8,745 nucleotides of DNA from Atopobium sp. UBA2090 (GCA_002331575.1 DCZG01000005.1:1-8745), one strand, 5' to 3'. Shown: positions 1 through 6,089, counted from the stretch's first letter. Translations and numbers: made by a program. The notes: a model not told the origin generated them from the letters alone.

Positions 1-396
1 CGCGGCATCACCTACCTGTTCATCGCCCACGACCTCTCCGTCGTCCAGCACGTCTCCAACCGCATCGCCGTGATGTACCTCGGCCACCTCATGGAGGTCG
101 CCGACTGGAAGGAGCTCTACGCGGAGCCCAACCACCCATACACGCAGTCGCTGCTTTCGGCCGTGCCGGTGCCTGACCCCGACATCCAGCATTCCCGCAA
201 GCGCATCATCCTGAAGGGCGATCCCCCCTCGCCGATTGACCCGCCCTCGGGCTGCCCGTTCCATACCCGCTGCCCGATGGCGACCGAGCGCTGCGCGAAG
301 GAGGTCCCGGAGCTCAAGCTGGTTGGTCCAGAGCACTACTGCGCCTGCCACTTCTCAGCTCCGAACCCGATCAAGGACACTTCCATCGAGCTGTAG
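1..396 (+). CDS. OppF/DppF-type oligopeptide ABC transporter ATP-binding protein (3' part)
   Basis: This is the C-terminal 131 residues of an ATPase that energises peptide import through an inner-membrane ABC transporter. The frame is open at the left edge, so the Walker A, signature and Walker B motifs lie outside the window. Visible are the H-loop (IAHDLSVV, His at fragment residue 10) and the oligopeptide/dipeptide C-terminal extension with HPYTQSLLSAVP (residues 45-56). After that come a GDPPSPIDPPSGC stretch and cysteines at 85, 91, 98, 114 and 116 (CPFHTRCP, then ERC, then YCAC), the conserved Cys cluster of this extension. The PVPDPD segment resembles OppF/DppF more than OppD, but opp, dpp and app versions cannot be told apart from a fragment. 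The gene ends at TAG 394-396. The partner genes would lie upstream. I see no clear terminator before the tRNA promoter. Confidence 0.93.
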   Translation, partial: RGITYLFIAHDLSVVQHVSNRIAVMYLGHLMEVADWKELYAEPNHPYTQSLLSAVPVPDPDIQHSRKRIILKGDPPSPIDPPSGCPFHTRCPMATERCAKEVPELKLVGPEHYCACHFSAPNPIKDTSIEL

Positions 397-473
397 GATC
401 GTTGCGCGTGCTTTGACGTGTTCTCCGTAATTCGCGGCTACGTTGGATTTCTCGCTTGCATCGCAGGGAAGTG

Positions 474-482
474 TGTTAGTAT
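474..482 (+). promoter_or_regulatory. Promoter of tRNA-Leu (extended -10)
   Basis: TGTTAGTAT at 474-482 reads as an extended -10 element (TGn followed by TAGTAT). A possible -35, TTGCAT, lies at 456-461 with a short 15-bp spacer. Transcription would start near 489. The short leader before the tRNA contains a small GCC-GAAA-GGC hairpin (490-499). This is a motif reading only. Confidence 0.5.
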
Positions 483-503
483 TTCCCTTGCCGAAAGGCG
501 CTT

Positions 504-594
504 GTCGGAGTGGCGGAATTGGCAGACGCGCTAGCTTGAGGTGCTAGTGACTGACTAAAAGGTCGTGCGGGTTCAAGTCCCGCCTCCGACACCA
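504..594 (+). tRNA. tRNA-Leu (anticodon GAG), CCA encoded
   Basis: A class II tRNA that decodes CUC/CUU. The acceptor stem GTCGGAG (504-510) pairs with CTCCGAC (584-590), followed by discriminator A (591) and an encoded CCA (592-594). The anticodon stem CTAGC/GCTAG (531-535/543-547) closes the loop TTGAGGT, placing anticodon GAG at 538-540. The long variable arm (548-566) has a short helix between GACT and GGTC, as expected of tRNA-Leu. The T arm is GCGGG-TTCAAGT-CCCGC (567-583). The gene is a single unit with its own terminator directly downstream. Confidence 0.97.
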
Positions 595-603
595 TGAGGT
601 GTC

Positions 604-632
604 AGGACCCCCAGAAATGGGGGTCCTTTTTT
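604..632 (+). terminator. Rho-independent terminator of tRNA-Leu
   Basis: An 8-bp GC-rich stem, GGACCCCC (605-612) with GGGGGTCC (619-626), has a 6-nt loop and is followed by six T residues (627-632). It starts only 10 nt after the tRNA 3' end, so it almost certainly ends the tRNA transcript. Confidence 0.93.
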
Positions 633-696
633 GTGGCGAATGGCGGCAGCTTGGCCTCCGAGTCGCCTGGGTCTTTACCCACGATTCCGTCAGCAA

Positions 697-791
697 TCCC
701 TTTCAGGCGAATCTTGTGCCGTTGCGTTCATTTCATGGTCTCGAACGGTGTCCGAAGTGAACGCAACGGCACAAGATTCGCCTGAAAGGGA
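697..791. repeat. Perfect 34-bp inverted repeat (hairpin element)
   Basis: The left arm (697-730, starting TCCCTTTCAGGCG and ending GTTGCGTTCA) is the exact reverse complement of the right arm (758-791, starting TGAACGCAAC and ending CCTGAAAGGGA). Four further pairs (731-734 with 754-757, one of them G-T) extend the stem inward, leaving an 18-nt loop. Neither side has a T-run, so it is not a classic intrinsic terminator. I find no flanking direct duplication. It lies between two converging genes, tRNA-Leu on the plus strand and merR on the minus strand. Candidates are a REP/MITE-like dispersed palindrome, a bidirectional transcript-end structure, or the paired ends of a lost insertion. The perfect match of long arms suggests recent origin or strong constraint. 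Confidence 0.9.
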
Positions 792-817
792 CCGAGGCGC
801 CTTCACCCCCGAGGGTC

Positions 818-1276
818 TCAGTAGCGGCTGATCCCGCACTTCCTCTTGGTCGCCCGGATCTTGGGCGGCAGGTCCTCCTCGGGCATGTTTCGGGGCGTCT
901 CGCAGGTACCCGATTCGGCAGCCAGATCGTAGAACCAGCATTTGTAGTCGATGAAGTCGCGCGCGAGCCTGAGCTCCGCGATTTCCTGGTCTATCAGGTC
1001 CCTGCGTTCGTGGACTATGCGCCGACGTTCCTCGATGGTCGAGTCCCCCTCCCGATAGAGGTCGATGAAGCGACGAATCTCGGCCAAAGGCATGCCCGAC
1101 GCCTTGAGGCGCTCGATGAACCGCGCCCACTCGAGGTCGTCGTCCGTGAACATGCGGATGCCGCCCTGGCTGCGTGCCATGTTGGGGAAGAGGCCCCTCT
1201 TGTCGTAGTAGCGCAGCGTCGATGCGGGAATCCCGAGCTCAGCCGATGCGTCACCGATGGTATAGAGTCTGTCCAT
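818..1276 (-). CDS. MerR-family transcriptional regulator
   Basis: A 152-residue DNA-binding transcription factor. The N-terminal winged helix-turn-helix is classic MerR: YTIGDASAELGIPASTLRYYDKRGLFP (residues 5-31), then the wing GGIRMFTDDDLEWARFIERLKASGMPLAEIRRF (38-70). A long helix rich in Arg and Glu (80-110) is the dimerisation coiled coil. The C-terminal effector part has cysteines at 113 (DYKCWFYD), 125 and 147. It lacks the metal-binding cysteine pattern of MerR, CueR or ZntR and has no cysteine near residue 52, where AdhR senses electrophiles. The ATG at 1276 is chosen because GGAAGGGA lies about 6 nt upstream and the HTH begins at once. It is divergent from the aldo/keto reductase, and the operator between them points to control of that gene and of itself. 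The inducer is unknown; a carbonyl compound or oxidant is an inference. Confidence 0.93.
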   Translation of the reverse strand: MDRLYTIGDASAELGIPASTLRYYDKRGLFPNMARSQGGIRMFTDDDLEWARFIERLKASGMPLAEIRRFIDLYREGDSTIEERRRIVHERRDLIDQEIAELRLARDFIDYKCWFYDLAAESGTCETPRNMPEEDLPPKIRATKRKCGISRY

Positions 1277-1322
1277 GAGAATTCCCTTCCGATCTCAACG
1301 AGGTTGAAGCATTTCAAGAAAC

Positions 1323-1353
1323 ATTATTGACTTAAACCTTAGTTTAAGTTCAA
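1323..1353 (-). promoter_or_regulatory. merR promoter with 19-bp spacer
   Basis: Reading the minus strand, the -35 is TTGAAC (1353-1348), followed by exactly 19 bp and the -10 AATAAT (1328-1323, five of six consensus bases). The lengthened spacer is typical of promoters that MerR proteins activate by DNA distortion. The palindrome at 1330-1349 fills the spacer. This suggests autoregulation. Confidence 0.6.
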
Positions 1354-1357
1354 GAAT
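1327..1357 (+). promoter_or_regulatory. Aldo/keto reductase promoter with 19-bp spacer
   Basis: The -35 TTGACT (1327-1332) is followed by 19 bp and a weak -10 AAGAAT (1352-1357, four of six consensus bases). This is the expected design of a MerR-activated promoter: off without the activator because the elements are too far apart. It overlaps the merR promoter almost completely in the opposite direction. Confidence 0.6.
1330..1349. promoter_or_regulatory. MerR operator palindrome (8-4-8)
   Basis: ACTTAAAC-CTTA-GTTTAAGT is a perfect 8-bp inverted repeat with a 4-bp centre. From memory it is close to the CTTAAAG-N4-CTTTAAG operator described for the Bacillus MerR-family regulator AdhR. It sits within both 19-bp promoter spacers and is the only such dyad in the divergent intergenic region, so it is probably the shared binding site of the MerR protein at 818-1276. 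Confidence 0.75.
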
Positions 1358-1411
1358 ATTGTTCATGGAACCACGGTCACATCTGGATCGTCTCGAACGA
1401 AGGGATACGTC

Positions 1412-2443
1412 ATGAACAAGCATCTTCTCGGTACCACCGGCCTCGAGGTGTCGCCGGCGTTTCTCGGCTGCATGGGCTTCGGTGATTCGTCAACCGGCCA
1501 GCACGCCTGGACGCTCGGCTACGAGGACACGCGTGGTATCGTCGCGCACGCCCTTGCCCAGGGAGTCAACGCCTTCGATACGGCCATCGTCTACCAGAAC
1601 GGCTCGAGCGAGCGCTACCTCGGACGCGCGCTCGCGGAGCTCGCCAGGCGTGACGAGGTGGTTGTGGCGACAAAGTTCCCCGTTCGCTCCGATGCCGAGC
1701 AGGCCGAGGGTGTCTCTGGGCAGGAGCACGTGCGTCACTGCCTGGACCAGAGCCTCGAGAACCTCGGCATGGACCACGTTGACCTCTATATCTGCCACAT
1801 GTGGGACTACCACACGCCGATCGAGGAGACGCTCGAGGGCATGAACGAGGCGGTCGAGTCGGGCAAGGCGCGAGCGCTCGGCATCTCCAACTGCTTCGCC
1901 TGGCAGATCGCCAAGGCCAATGCCATCGCCGAGAAGAACGGCTGGCATCGGATCAAGACCATCCAGGGCCACTACAACCTCATCTTCCGCGAGGAGGAGC
2001 GTGAGATGGCTCCCTACTGCGCCGAGGAGGGCATTGCCATGACGCCCTACTCCTCTCTCGCGGGAGGTCGTTTGGCAAGGCGTCCTGGCGAGACGTCCAG
2101 GCGCCTCGAGCTCGACAGCTATGCTCACTCCAAGTACGACGCGATGGCCGACGCGGACGCGCCGATTATCGCTCGCGTGGCCGAGCTCGCCGGCCGCCAC
2201 GAGTGCTCGATGACGGCCGTCTCGCTCGCGTGGCTCTTTGCCAAGGGATGCACTCCCGTCGTGGGGGCTACCAAGGAGCGCCATGTCGACGGCATCGTCG
2301 AGGCTGCCTCGCTGAGACTTCTGGCTGACGAGATCGCCTACCTCGAGGAACCCTACGTGCCGCACGCCCTCGTCGGCGTCATGGCGCAGAGCCGCGCCGG
2401 GGCGAAGACGTTCAACCCCGAGCATCCGCAGACCAACTCGTAG
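1412..2443 (+). CDS. Aldo/keto reductase, YajO-like
   Basis: A 343-residue cytosolic (beta/alpha)8 oxidoreductase that reduces aldehydes or ketones with NAD(P)H. The catalytic tetrad is visible: Asp56 and Tyr61 in NAFDTAIVYQNGSSE, Lys88 in VATKFP and His129 in YICHMWDY. The GISN strand (157-160), YSSLAGGRLAR and the late VVGATK cofactor-loop region are also present. The WDYHTPIEETLE stretch after the catalytic His and the GGRLARRPGET loop resemble E. coli YajO. The length is normal for the family. ATG 1412 follows AAGGGA at a good distance. The gene is divergent from the MerR regulator and read from a MerR-type promoter, so the likely role is inducible detoxification of reactive carbonyls. 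The true substrate cannot be read from sequence. Confidence 0.95.
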   Translation: MNKHLLGTTGLEVSPAFLGCMGFGDSSTGQHAWTLGYEDTRGIVAHALAQGVNAFDTAIVYQNGSSERYLGRALAELARRDEVVVATKFPVRSDAEQAEGVSGQEHVRHCLDQSLENLGMDHVDLYICHMWDYHTPIEETLEGMNEAVESGKARALGISNCFAWQIAKANAIAEKNGWHRIKTIQGHYNLIFREEEREMAPYCAEEGIAMTPYSSLAGGRLARRPGETSRRLELDSYAHSKYDAMADADAPIIARVAELAGRHECSMTAVSLAWLFAKGCTPVVGATKERHVDGIVEAASLRLLADEIAYLEEPYVPHALVGVMAQSRAGAKTFNPEHPQTNS

Positions 2444-2627
2444 AGAGCCCTCATGGAAAGACATCCCTCGTATGAGAAATGACAGGCGAGAAAAGGCATG
2501 TGACAAACTCTGATATTTCCCGTTGACGATATTTTGGGAGGGGCCTCGGTCATGGTGCGTTAATCGCGTTACTGTGTGACGTATCGGCGGGATAAGCGTC
2601 GTGCATCTGACGTGGAACGAGGCAATC

Positions 2628-3584
2628 ATGGACTATCTCGGCATCGACATCGGTGGAACGCAGACCAAGTGGGCTGTCATCGCACCAGACAACTCGGTCA
2701 CGATGCGTGGTTCGGTCCCTACGGACTTCCGCACGACCGAGGACGAGATGGGCCGTCTCGATGGCATCGTGAGGCCTCTCGAGGGACGGATCGGCGGCAT
2801 CGGGATCTCGGCTCCTGGCACCGTTCTCGGCTCGGTCGAGGACGGGGTCATCCGGGGAGGCGGGTACCTCACCTTCAATGATGGCTTCGCGCTCGGGAAG
2901 GCGCTTCGAGAGCGCTATCAGCTTCCGATTCTGGTCGAGAATGACGGAAAGGCCTGCGCGCTCGGAGAGTACGTTTCAGGTGCCCTCCGCGGCTGCGACC
3001 TCGGGGTCGTCGTCGTGATCGGAACCGGAATCGGGGGCGGGATCGTCGTCAATGGTGAGGTCCTGAGGGGCGCCCACGGTTCTGCCGGCGAGTTCAGCTA
3101 CATCAACAGCGGGAGGGGTTCCGCGATTCAGTTCGGGGACTTCTTTGGCGCGCAAGGCAGCTGGCTCTCTCTGAAAAAGCTGGTCCTCGAGAGCATGGGC
3201 CTCATCGACGACAACGGCGCAGCTTTGGATAAGGCGCTCGACCTCGAGGCAGTCGACGGGAAGAGGGTCTTCGAGTGGATCAACGCGGGGGAGGAGGGGG
3301 CACTTGCCGGACTCGACCGCTACGCGTCCGCGCTGTGCCTTCGCATCTTCTCGCTTCAGGCCGTCCTCGACCCTGACGTCTTCGCCATCGGTGGCGGCAT
3401 CTCTGCGCAGCCGGCGCTCATCTCCGCACTACAGAACAAGATGGCCCAGCTCGTGGATCAGATTCCGTTCATGCAGATTCAGGCGCCGAGGATCGTCCGC
3501 GCCGAGAATGGCAACGACTCCAACCTGCTTGGGGCGGTCTATGAGTGTCGTCGCTACGAAGTCGGGCGGTCGCAGGTAGACTGA
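2628..3584 (+). CDS. ROK-family protein, putative sugar kinase
   Basis: A 318-residue ATP-dependent sugar-kinase-like protein. Phosphate-1 motif DIGGTQTK lies at 7-14, the catalytic Asp106 in ILVENDGKACALGE, the second phosphate motif GTGIGGGIV at 132-140, and HGSAGEFSY at 150-158. There is no N-terminal helix-turn-helix, so it is a kinase-type rather than a NagC/XylR-type ROK protein. The zinc site of most ROK kinases (His in GEIGH plus CxCGxxGCxE) is absent: Tyr158 stands where the His would be and no cysteine cluster follows. This resembles the beta-glucoside-kinase-like branch. ATG 2628 was chosen because GAGG lies 5 nt upstream and the ATPase strand starts straight after it; GTG 2601 in the same frame would add nine residues. 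The spacing to the reductase (184 nt) suggests its own promoter, but I found no convincing one. Confidence 0.92.
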   Translation: MDYLGIDIGGTQTKWAVIAPDNSVTMRGSVPTDFRTTEDEMGRLDGIVRPLEGRIGGIGISAPGTVLGSVEDGVIRGGGYLTFNDGFALGKALRERYQLPILVENDGKACALGEYVSGALRGCDLGVVVVIGTGIGGGIVVNGEVLRGAHGSAGEFSYINSGRGSAIQFGDFFGAQGSWLSLKKLVLESMGLIDDNGAALDKALDLEAVDGKRVFEWINAGEEGALAGLDRYASALCLRIFSLQAVLDPDVFAIGGGISAQPALISALQNKMAQLVDQIPFMQIQAPRIVRAENGNDSNLLGAVYECRRYEVGRSQVD

Positions 3585-3716
3585 CATGCCTTCGGGACAT
3601 CCCCTGGACATCAAGTCGGCCTTCAGTATTGTGGGCTGCGAATTCGGGCCCATGAGGGTTCCGCGTGTTTTCAGGTTTCCCAAGTATCCTTCTCTCCACG
3701 ACACGGATAGACAGGG

Positions 3717-3723
3717 AAAGGGA
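3717..3723 (+). promoter_or_regulatory. Ribosome binding site deciding the lipoprotein start
   Basis: AAAGGGA ends 6 nt before ATG 3730. An in-frame ATG at 3586 would add 48 residues and bury the signal peptide, so this site supports the later start. Confidence 0.7.
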
Positions 3724-3729
3724 CCAGCC

Positions 3730-4950
3730 ATGAACATGATGCATCGCCACGGAATTATCGCGGCCGTTGTGGCCGCATCTCTCGGAATGACCCTCGCGGC
3801 CTGCTCGACCTCGGGTGCGGGGACGCTCTCCTCCGAGGTGACGGGAGACGTGACGGTGAGTGACGCGTCCGCCACATCAACGACGTCCACCATCTCGGGT
3901 GACGGCGCCATCGACACGAGCGACCTCTTCACCGACCGTGACCTCGAACAGACGGCAGACCTCGAAGGTGCCACGTACTACACCGTCACGAGCGGTGAGG
4001 ACATCCAGATAAGCGAGACGGGTGTCTACGTCATCAGCGGTACCGCCAGCGACGTGACCATCACCATCAACGCAGCTGACGACGCCAAGGTCCAGATTGT
4101 GCTCGACGGCGTCTCGATCACGAACGCAGACGCTCCCGCCATCTACGTCGTCTCCGCCGACAAGACCTTCGTGACCACGATGTCAGGAAGCACCAATACG
4201 CTCGAGGTCACCGGCACGTTCGCGGCAGTGGGGGACACCAACACCGACGCGGTCATCTTCTCCAAGGACGACCTGGTCCTGAACGGGGAGGGGACGTTGA
4301 GCATCACATCCACCGCCAACGGCGTTTCGTGCAAGGACGACCTCACCATCACCGGCGGGACCTACTCGGTCTCTTCGACGGAGGACGCCTTCGAGGCCAA
4401 TGACTCCATCGCCATCGCTGGCGGGACCTTCTCCATCGACACGGACAAGGACGGCTTCCACTGCGAGAACGACGAGGACGACACCGTCGGGTTCGTCTAC
4501 GTCTGTGGAGGGAGCTTCGACATCTCCGCGAGTGATGACGGCATCCAGGCCACGACGGTCGCCCAGATCGACGGCGGCAGCTTTGCCATCACGGCTTCCG
4601 AGGGCATCGAGGGCACGTTCGTGCAGATCAACGGCGGGACCATCGACATCAGCGCATCCGATGACGGCATCAACGCAGCGGCGAAGTCTGCCGCCCTCGA
4701 CGTGGTCATCGAGTTCAATGGTGGCGACACGACCATCGTGATGGGAAGCGGCGACACCGATGCGGTCGATGCCAACGGCAGCATCTACGTCAACGACGGT
4801 ACCATCAGCATCACCGGAAGCTCGGCATTTGACTATGACGTCACGGGCGAGCTCAACGGGGGTACGGTGACGGTCAACGGTTCCCAGATCACCGAGATGA
4901 CGACTCAGATGATGGGCAGGGGAGCGGTTGGGGCGATGACTCGCGGGTAG
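3730..4950 (+). CDS. Secreted beta-helix lipoprotein, Cthe_2159-like carbohydrate-binding family
   Basis: A 406-residue protein exported and anchored by lipid. It has a signal peptide with lipobox LAAC (Cys25) and a Ser/Thr-rich linker to about residue 65. The parallel beta-helix follows from about 80: repeated rungs of the type [D/N]GG-T-[F/I]-x-I-x-A, such as ITGGTYSVSS, IAGGTFSID, CGGSFDISASDDGIQA, IDGGSFAITAS, INGGTIDISASDDGINA. Acidic turns (SASDD, DTDKDG, NDEDD) suit calcium binding. The tail QITEMTTQMMGRG is typical of this family. The Clostridium thermocellum member Cthe_2159 binds polygalacturonic acid and cellulose, so a glycan-binding surface role is inferred; no catalytic site is recognisable. 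Three extra cysteines (201, 245, 259) sit in the helix. The gene follows the ROK gene on the same strand after 145 nt and has two hairpins downstream. Confidence 0.88.
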   Translation: MNMMHRHGIIAAVVAASLGMTLAACSTSGAGTLSSEVTGDVTVSDASATSTTSTISGDGAIDTSDLFTDRDLEQTADLEGATYYTVTSGEDIQISETGVYVISGTASDVTITINAADDAKVQIVLDGVSITNADAPAIYVVSADKTFVTTMSGSTNTLEVTGTFAAVGDTNTDAVIFSKDDLVLNGEGTLSITSTANGVSCKDDLTITGGTYSVSSTEDAFEANDSIAIAGGTFSIDTDKDGFHCENDEDDTVGFVYVCGGSFDISASDDGIQATTVAQIDGGSFAITASEGIEGTFVQINGGTIDISASDDGINAAAKSAALDVVIEFNGGDTTIVMGSGDTDAVDANGSIYVNDGTISITGSSAFDYDVTGELNGGTVTVNGSQITEMTTQMMGRGAVGAMTRG

Positions 4951-4978
4951 CTGCTCAGACATACGGGAAGAATCTCTT

Positions 4979-5008
4979 GCGCCGTCGTCCATGACAGGAT
5001 GACGGCGC
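4979..5008 (+). terminator. Possible terminator hairpin after the lipoprotein gene
   Basis: The arms 4979-4990 (GCGCCGTCGTCC) and 4997-5008 (GGATGACGGCGC) form a 12-bp stem with one G-T pair and a 6-nt loop, 28 nt after the stop codon. The downstream sequence ATTCCCTTC is only weakly T-rich, so efficiency is uncertain. Confidence 0.5.
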
Positions 5009-5038
5009 ATTCCCTTCGCAGATGCCGCTCGCAAGTCT

Positions 5039-5063
5039 GGAAGGGAAATCCTGTCCCTTCCTT
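5039..5063 (+). terminator. Second hairpin, possible terminator or leader structure
   Basis: GGAAGGGA (5039-5046) pairs with TCCCTTCC (5054-5061) around a 7-nt loop, followed by TT. The left arm could instead pair with TTCCCTTC at 5010-5017, so two structures exclude each other. A lone -10-like TATCAT (5074-5079) just downstream suggests the hairpin lies before the next gene's transcript, but it has no good -35. Confidence 0.35.
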
Positions 5064-5094
5064 CGTGCTGAACTATCATGAATAGCTGCTGTGC

Positions 5095-5104
5095 GGAAGG
5101 AGAG
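5095..5104 (+). promoter_or_regulatory. Ribosome binding site deciding the TMEM175-like start
   Basis: GGAAGGAGAG is a near-ideal Shine-Dalgarno 4-6 nt before ATG 5109. The in-frame GTG at 5091 lies upstream of it and is therefore not the start. Confidence 0.85.
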
Positions 5105-5108
5105 ACAC

Positions 5109-5951
5109 ATGTCGATAACTGATGTAGACGGGACCGTCAAGGAGGCGCTTGACGTCCATCGCCGTGTTGGTGAGCGAGCGGTGGTCTTCTTTGACGCGGT
5201 CATGGCAATCGCAATCACGCTGCTGGTCCTTGAGATAGACATCCCGAACGAAGGACACTTCCGTCTCGCCCAGCTCCAGGAGATGTACATCCCCTTCACT
5301 GCCCTGTTCGTCAGCTTCGTCGCGCTGGGACAGGTGTGGTACCTCCACACGAAGATCTTCTCGGTTCCGGGGATGATGAGAGAGGTGTCTGCGCCCGCCC
5401 ATCTGGTGCTCATGTTCCTGATCGTCCTGTTCCCGAAGACGACGGAGATCATCTCGGAATATCCGAAGAGCCTCTTTGCGGCCGCAATCTACCTCACGTG
5501 CTACACCGCCCTCGTCGTGGTGGCATTCTTCACCGTCAGGGGCTCATACAAGAGAGCGTCCAAGCGCCTTGGAGACTGGGTGGAGCGACAGTTCGGCCAC
5601 AGACCGGACAAGGAGTCCCTGCAACGGCTCCGCGAGGCGGACGAATGGTATGACAAGATTCTCTCGTCCATGCGCGACGTCACCCATATGTTTATCCTCG
5701 ATGTCGTGCTCGCCGTCGTTACGACATTCGGCATGGTGCTCGCTCTGCTCTTCTCTCCCGTCGCCTGCTATGTGTGCTTCGTCATCGAGATGGTGGGCTC
5801 GAAGGTTCTCGACCGTCGTGCGGCAGAGCCCTGGGAGACGGTCCGCGAGGCATGGTCATATCTGGACGAGATCAGCGGCGGAGCCGTAATCATGTCGACT
5901 GGCGCGGGCGACAAGGATGCTGCCGCGATCGCGCACGACAGCCAGGCGTAG
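5109..5951 (+). CDS. TMEM175-like (DUF1211) potassium channel family membrane protein
   Basis: A 280-residue integral membrane protein. The first helix carries the TMEM175 signature in variant form: R23-x-x-x-FFDAVMAIAITLLVLEI (27-43), where most members read F-S-D-G. The second segment (about 61-80, FTALFVSFVALGQVWYLH) keeps the family's Trp and His. Further hydrophobic segments lie at about 97-110, 121-142, 193-213 and 213-229, making six as expected. Bacterial TMEM175 proteins are potassium-permeable channels that assemble as tetramers, with pore-lining hydrophobic residues of helix 1 giving selectivity. The charged stretch 145-190 between segments 4 and 5 is long and cytosolic-looking. 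The protein is longer than the common ~200-residue forms, with a hydrophilic C-terminal tail after residue 230. ATG 5109 is fixed by a strong ribosome binding site. It appears to be a single gene. Confidence 0.87.
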   Translation: MSITDVDGTVKEALDVHRRVGERAVVFFDAVMAIAITLLVLEIDIPNEGHFRLAQLQEMYIPFTALFVSFVALGQVWYLHTKIFSVPGMMREVSAPAHLVLMFLIVLFPKTTEIISEYPKSLFAAAIYLTCYTALVVVAFFTVRGSYKRASKRLGDWVERQFGHRPDKESLQRLREADEWYDKILSSMRDVTHMFILDVVLAVVTTFGMVLALLFSPVACYVCFVIEMVGSKVLDRRAAEPWETVREAWSYLDEISGGAVIMSTGAGDKDAAAIAHDSQA

Positions 5952-5997
5952 ACCCCCGTCGCCGCCAAGATCACTGAGTTTCACAATGAGATTCCTC

Positions 5998-6026
5998 GTG
6001 ACCCCGTTCCGGTCGAACGGGGTCAC
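5998..6026 (+). terminator. Strong hairpin, probable terminator after the TMEM175-like gene
   Basis: GTGACCCCGTTC (5998-6009) and GAACGGGGTCAC (6015-6026) form a perfect 12-bp stem with a 5-nt loop. It begins 46 nt after the stop codon and ends before the next promoter. The T-stretch after it is interrupted (AGTATCGTTTGT), so it may act with a factor or as a 3'-end stabiliser. Confidence 0.65.
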
Positions 6027-6061
6027 AGTATCGTTTGTGTCCGATTCGGGAGAGATGCCAG

Positions 6062-6089
6062 TTGACATTCCGTGTACTGCGAGTAACAT
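6062..6089 (+). promoter_or_regulatory. Promoter of the permease-thioredoxin-arsR operon
   Basis: A perfect -35 TTGACA (6062-6067) is separated by 16 bp from TAACAT (6084-6089, four of six consensus bases). It is the best -35 in the window. The -10 overlaps the first operator palindrome, so a bound repressor would block polymerase. Confidence 0.7.

Noticed and set aside
504..594. tRNA-Leu as an integration site for a genomic island
   Set aside because: There is no integrase, no repeated tRNA 3' end, and the following genes look like ordinary chromosomal genes with the same composition.
697..791. Inverted repeat as a CRISPR repeat or intrinsic terminator
   Set aside because: It has only two arms of one hairpin, no regularly spaced repeats, and no T-run on either strand.
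690..1130. 146-codon open frame on the minus strand overlapping merR
   Set aside because: It is another frame of the MerR coding region running into the inverted repeat. The MerR frame has the domain and ribosome binding site.
2444..2627. Promoter for the ROK gene at TTGACG (2523-2528)
   Set aside because: No -10-like hexamer lies 15 to 19 bp downstream, so I do not call it.
1490..2629. 379-codon open frame on the minus strand
   Set aside because: It lies antisense to the aldo/keto reductase, which has all catalytic residues. Its composition (Gly, Arg, Val, Asp, Leu) is what high-GC codons give when read on the opposite strand, and it shows no domain.
4183..5079. 298-codon open frame on the minus strand
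   Set aside because: It is antisense to the lipoprotein gene, an artefact of its GAC/GGC-rich repeats, with low-complexity Asp/Val/Gly content and no recognisable motif.
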